Part shown: positions 44,743 to 46,843 of the stretch, piece after piece
Position numbering within the stretch: the stretch's first letter is position 1
How the letters are laid out: the number at the start of each line of letters is the position of its first letter
Origin: Millisia brevis NBRC 105863
Lineage (GTDB): Bacteria > Actinomycetota > Actinomycetes > Mycobacteriales > Mycobacteriaceae
Assembly: GCF_001552615.1 (NCBI RefSeq)
Contig: NZ_BCRN01000026.1
Coordinates: forward strand, 1-46,843
Direction of reading: 5' to 3'
Length of the DNA stretch: 46,843 nt
The notes under the pieces: model-generated
Database searches by the model: none
The model's input: only the letters and a program-made list of their open reading frames with translations
Told to the model about the DNA's origin: nothing
Translations under genes and position numbers: made by a program

Positions 44743-45407
44743 GTCGGGCTCGCATTCTCCGTCGACGTGGCGACGGGGTCGGGTGCGGTGGACGGGTGGG
44801 CGGGGCGTTGAACGACGGTGAGCAGACGCCGACATCGGTCGGTCATCTCCTCGGCGGTGACCTCGGGGTGATCCGCCCACCAGGCGATGGTGGTCGACAC
44901 GATGCTGAACCACCAGGACACCACCAGCGACCGGTCGACCTCGGATGCCGCATCCGAGGTACCCAGAATGTCGGCAACACCGTCTCTTCCCATGGTGTTC
45001 AACGCATCTCGGTACGTCTTGGCGCGGGAATGGGCGCCGCTCGGGCGCGGGAGCGTCGCATCGAAGATGATCGTCCAGTCCTCGGTGCGCCCATCGATGG
45101 CATCGATGATGCCCGACAGGGTGGCGATGGCTCGGCCACCGACCCCGCGGGCATGCTGCGCCCGGGCGACCGCATCCACCAGCACGGTGCCCGCTCGATC
45201 GACGCAGGCGGCGTGCAGTCCGTCGCGGGACCCGAAGTAGGAGTAGATCAACGGTTTCGACACCCCCGCTGCCGCTGCGATGACCGCCAACGAGGCATTG
45301 GCGTACCCCTTGCGGCCGAACTCGGTGGTCGCGACGTCGAGGATCTGCTGCTCGCGCTGCCGACGCGGTACACCCTTCGTACCGGCCCGGCCTCCACCCG
45401 ACGTCAC
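44739..45407 (-). CDS. TetR-family regulator within the acyl-metabolism operon
   Basis: The 222-residue regulator has a TetR HTH near its N-terminus (QREQQILDVATTEFGRKGYANASLAVIAAAAGVSKPLIYSYFGSRDGLH). The C-terminal ligand domain includes WWFSIVSTTIAWWADHPEV. The GTG at 45407 overlaps the stop of the FAD-oxidase gene (GTGA); a longer upstream frame would lie inside that gene and is rejected. Being embedded between coupled genes, it probably autoregulates the operon. In mycobacteria a similar FAD-oxidase/TetR pair exists (Rv2251/Rv2250c). Confidence 0.85.
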   Translation of the reverse strand: MTSGGGRAGTKGVPRRQREQQILDVATTEFGRKGYANASLAVIAAAAGVSKPLIYSYFGSRDGLHAACVDRAGTVLVDAVARAQHARGVGGRAIATLSGIIDAIDGRTEDWTIIFDATLPRPSGAHSRAKTYRDALNTMGRDGVADILGTSDAASEVDRSLVVSWWFSIVSTTIAWWADHPEVTAEEMTDRCRRLLTVVQRPAHPSTAPDPVATSTENASPT

Positions 45408-46843
45408 GAGGATGACCGGCCCGACGTGTGGCGAAGCGGATCGATCAGGACCCCGGGATTCAGGATGCCGGCGGGGTCCAGGGCGGCTTTCGATCCGCGG
45501 AGAGCCCGCGCGAACGGCTCCGGGCGTTGCCGGTCGTACCACGGCCGGTGGTCTCGCCCGACGGCGTGGTGGTGGGTGATGGTGCCACCGCGGCTCGACA
45601 GTGCTTCCGACACCGCTGATTTGATGTCGTCCCATTGTTCGACGGTATGCCCCCACCTACCGGCCGCATGGACGCCGAAGTAGGGGGCCGGCCCGTCCGG
45701 GTAGACGTGGGTGAATCGGCAGGTCAGCACCCCGACAACGCCGACCTCGAGGAACGCCTTGGCGGCGGCCGCGTCGACCGCGGCCTTCAGTTCCGGGAAC
45801 CGATCCCAGGTGCACGCGGTTTCGAAGGTTTCCACGATCATCGACTGGGCGGCCAAGGCGTCGCGTTGATAGGGCATGCGCAGGAACGACGACCGCCACT
45901 GCCCGGCAGCGTCGTCCTCGACGCCGGCCGGGTCTCTTGTCGATCGGTTCGGGGAGTGACCCACCGATCGGCCGCCGTGGTCCGCGCACACCGCCAGCGC
46001 GGTGGCCATCGTGGCGTCCACCGGATGATGCGCCGACTCGAACCCCAGCACCAGGAGACCGCCCGACGTGGGAGTGCCCGCGTTGAGGAATGCTTCGGCC
46101 GGGTCGAGCAGACGGCAGTTCGTCGGGAACAACCCGGACTGGGCGATCTCCCTGGTGGCGGCCACAGCCGAGTCGTAGACATCGAAGACCACCGATTCGG
46201 TTGCGCGCCAAAGTGGCCGGTCCTGCAGGCGCATCCAGGCCTCGGTGATGACCCCGAGCGTTCCCTCGGAACCGAGGAACGCGCGGTCCGGTGAGGGGCC
46301 GGCGCCCGAGCCGGGCAGCCGACGCGATTCGCTCACACCGGCCGGGGTGACCAGCCGCATCGACTCCACAAGATCGTCGATGTGGGTATAGACGGTTGCG
46401 TAGTGGCCGCCCGCCCGCGTGGCGAGCCATCCGCCGAGAGTGGAGAACTCGAACGACTGCGGAAAGTGTCGCAATGTCAGCCCGTCCGGGCGTAGCGACC
46501 GCTCGAGATCCGGGCCGAGGATGCCCGCCTGAATCCGAGCGGCGCGGCTGGTCCGATCCACGTCGAGCACGCTGTTCAGGGCAGTGGTGTCCAGGACACC
46601 ACCCCGGCGTACCCGGCGAGATCGCGCGGCTCGACACCGCCGACGACCGATGTTCCGCCGCCGAAGGGGATCACCGCGATGTCGGCTCGACTGCACCAAT
46701 CCAGAACATCGACGACGTCCTGTTCACCGGTGGGTCGCACCACCAGGTCCGGAACGGCGTCGATTCGTCCGAGCAGCATCCGCACCACATCCCGGAACGC
46801 CTGGCCGTGGCCGTGCGCGATGCGGTCGACCGGGTCCACTGAA
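45404..46843 (-). pseudogene. FAD-binding oxidase (alkyl-DHAP synthase-like), partial and frameshifted
   Basis: Two overlapping minus-strand frames together encode a VAO/PCMH-type flavoprotein. Frame one (46839 to about 46596) carries DLVVRPTGEQDVVDVLDWCSRADIAVIPFGGGTSVVGGV, the FAD-binding loop. Frame two (about 46594 to 45404) carries LDTTALNSVL, FEFSTLGGWLATRAGGHYAT, GSEGTLGVITEAWMR, the catalytic-type THHHAVG and the C-terminal KAALDPAGILNPG. The join needs one extra base: CC reads where a CCC run (VVS-LDTT) would keep frame, near 46592-46595. This is either a real mutation or a sequencing error in a C run. The N-terminus continues beyond the right edge. Relatives include alkylglycerone-phosphate synthase (Rv2251, Rv3107c). 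Confidence 0.78.

Overview
The window is high-GC actinobacterial chromosome. It comes from the Mycobacteriales (a Gordonia/Rhodococcus/Williamsia/Nocardia-type relative); the genus cannot be fixed from the sequence alone. The evidence is the gene set (Rpf, WhiB7, AdnAB, UvrD2, a mycoredoxin-type glutaredoxin, a 13E12/DUF222 HNH protein) and a gene order that, from about 1.4 to 25.7 kb, follows the Mycobacterium tuberculosis Rv3193c-Rv3203 block. Coding is dense, GTG starts are common, and several gene pairs overlap by ATGA or GTGA.

Region 1 (1-13.9 kb): a secreted resuscitation-promoting factor with a long structured leader and a putative CRP/GlxR site, then a UPF0182 membrane protein, a PPA1309-like protein, a membrane-anchored PDZ/Lon-type protease, a DUF2342 zinc-metalloprotease-like protein, a ThiF/TOMM-like protein, an ABC1 kinase, the antibiotic-response regulator WhiB7, UvrD2 and a glutaredoxin. 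whiB7 has its promoter, a 69-codon leader ORF and an intrinsic terminator/attenuator all visible upstream.

Region 2 (14.0-27.4 kb, all minus strand): acyl-CoA dehydrogenase, alpha/beta hydrolase, BacA/SbmA-like ABC transporter, adnA, adnB, a two-TM potassium channel with an RCK domain, and nudC. adnA-adnB (2-bp gap) encode the DNA end-resection helicase-nuclease. The channel and nudC genes overlap by 4 bp.

Region 3 (27.6-36.9 kb): a TetR regulator, the Mg2+ transporter MgtE preceded by a short Pro/Asp-containing leader ORF and a long-range hairpin, then a flavin-dependent oxygenation locus. That locus has an LLM monooxygenase and a GAF/Fis-type regulator on minus, divergent from a flavin reductase and a RibB-like protein on plus. 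The RibB-like protein has lost canonical DHBP-synthase active-site residues. After it come DUF4186, an EamA exporter with a divergent LysR regulator, and a soluble SPFH protein.

Region 4 (36.9-46.8 kb, more accessory): a tRNA-3'-half-like relic, a DUF222/HNH endonuclease under an apparently leaderless promoter overlapped by a LexA (SOS) box, a complete IS1380-family insertion sequence with 4-bp CTAG target duplications, a DUF1707 membrane protein, a secreted lipase, and a tightly coupled minus-strand operon (FAD-binding oxidase interrupted by an apparent 1-base deletion, TetR, AcuI-like reductase, enoyl-CoA hydratase). The FAD oxidase runs off the right edge.

The observations most worth following are the mgtE leader peptide, the degenerate RibB homologue in the flavin monooxygenase locus, the complete whiB7 attenuation leader, and the SOS-controlled HNH gene.
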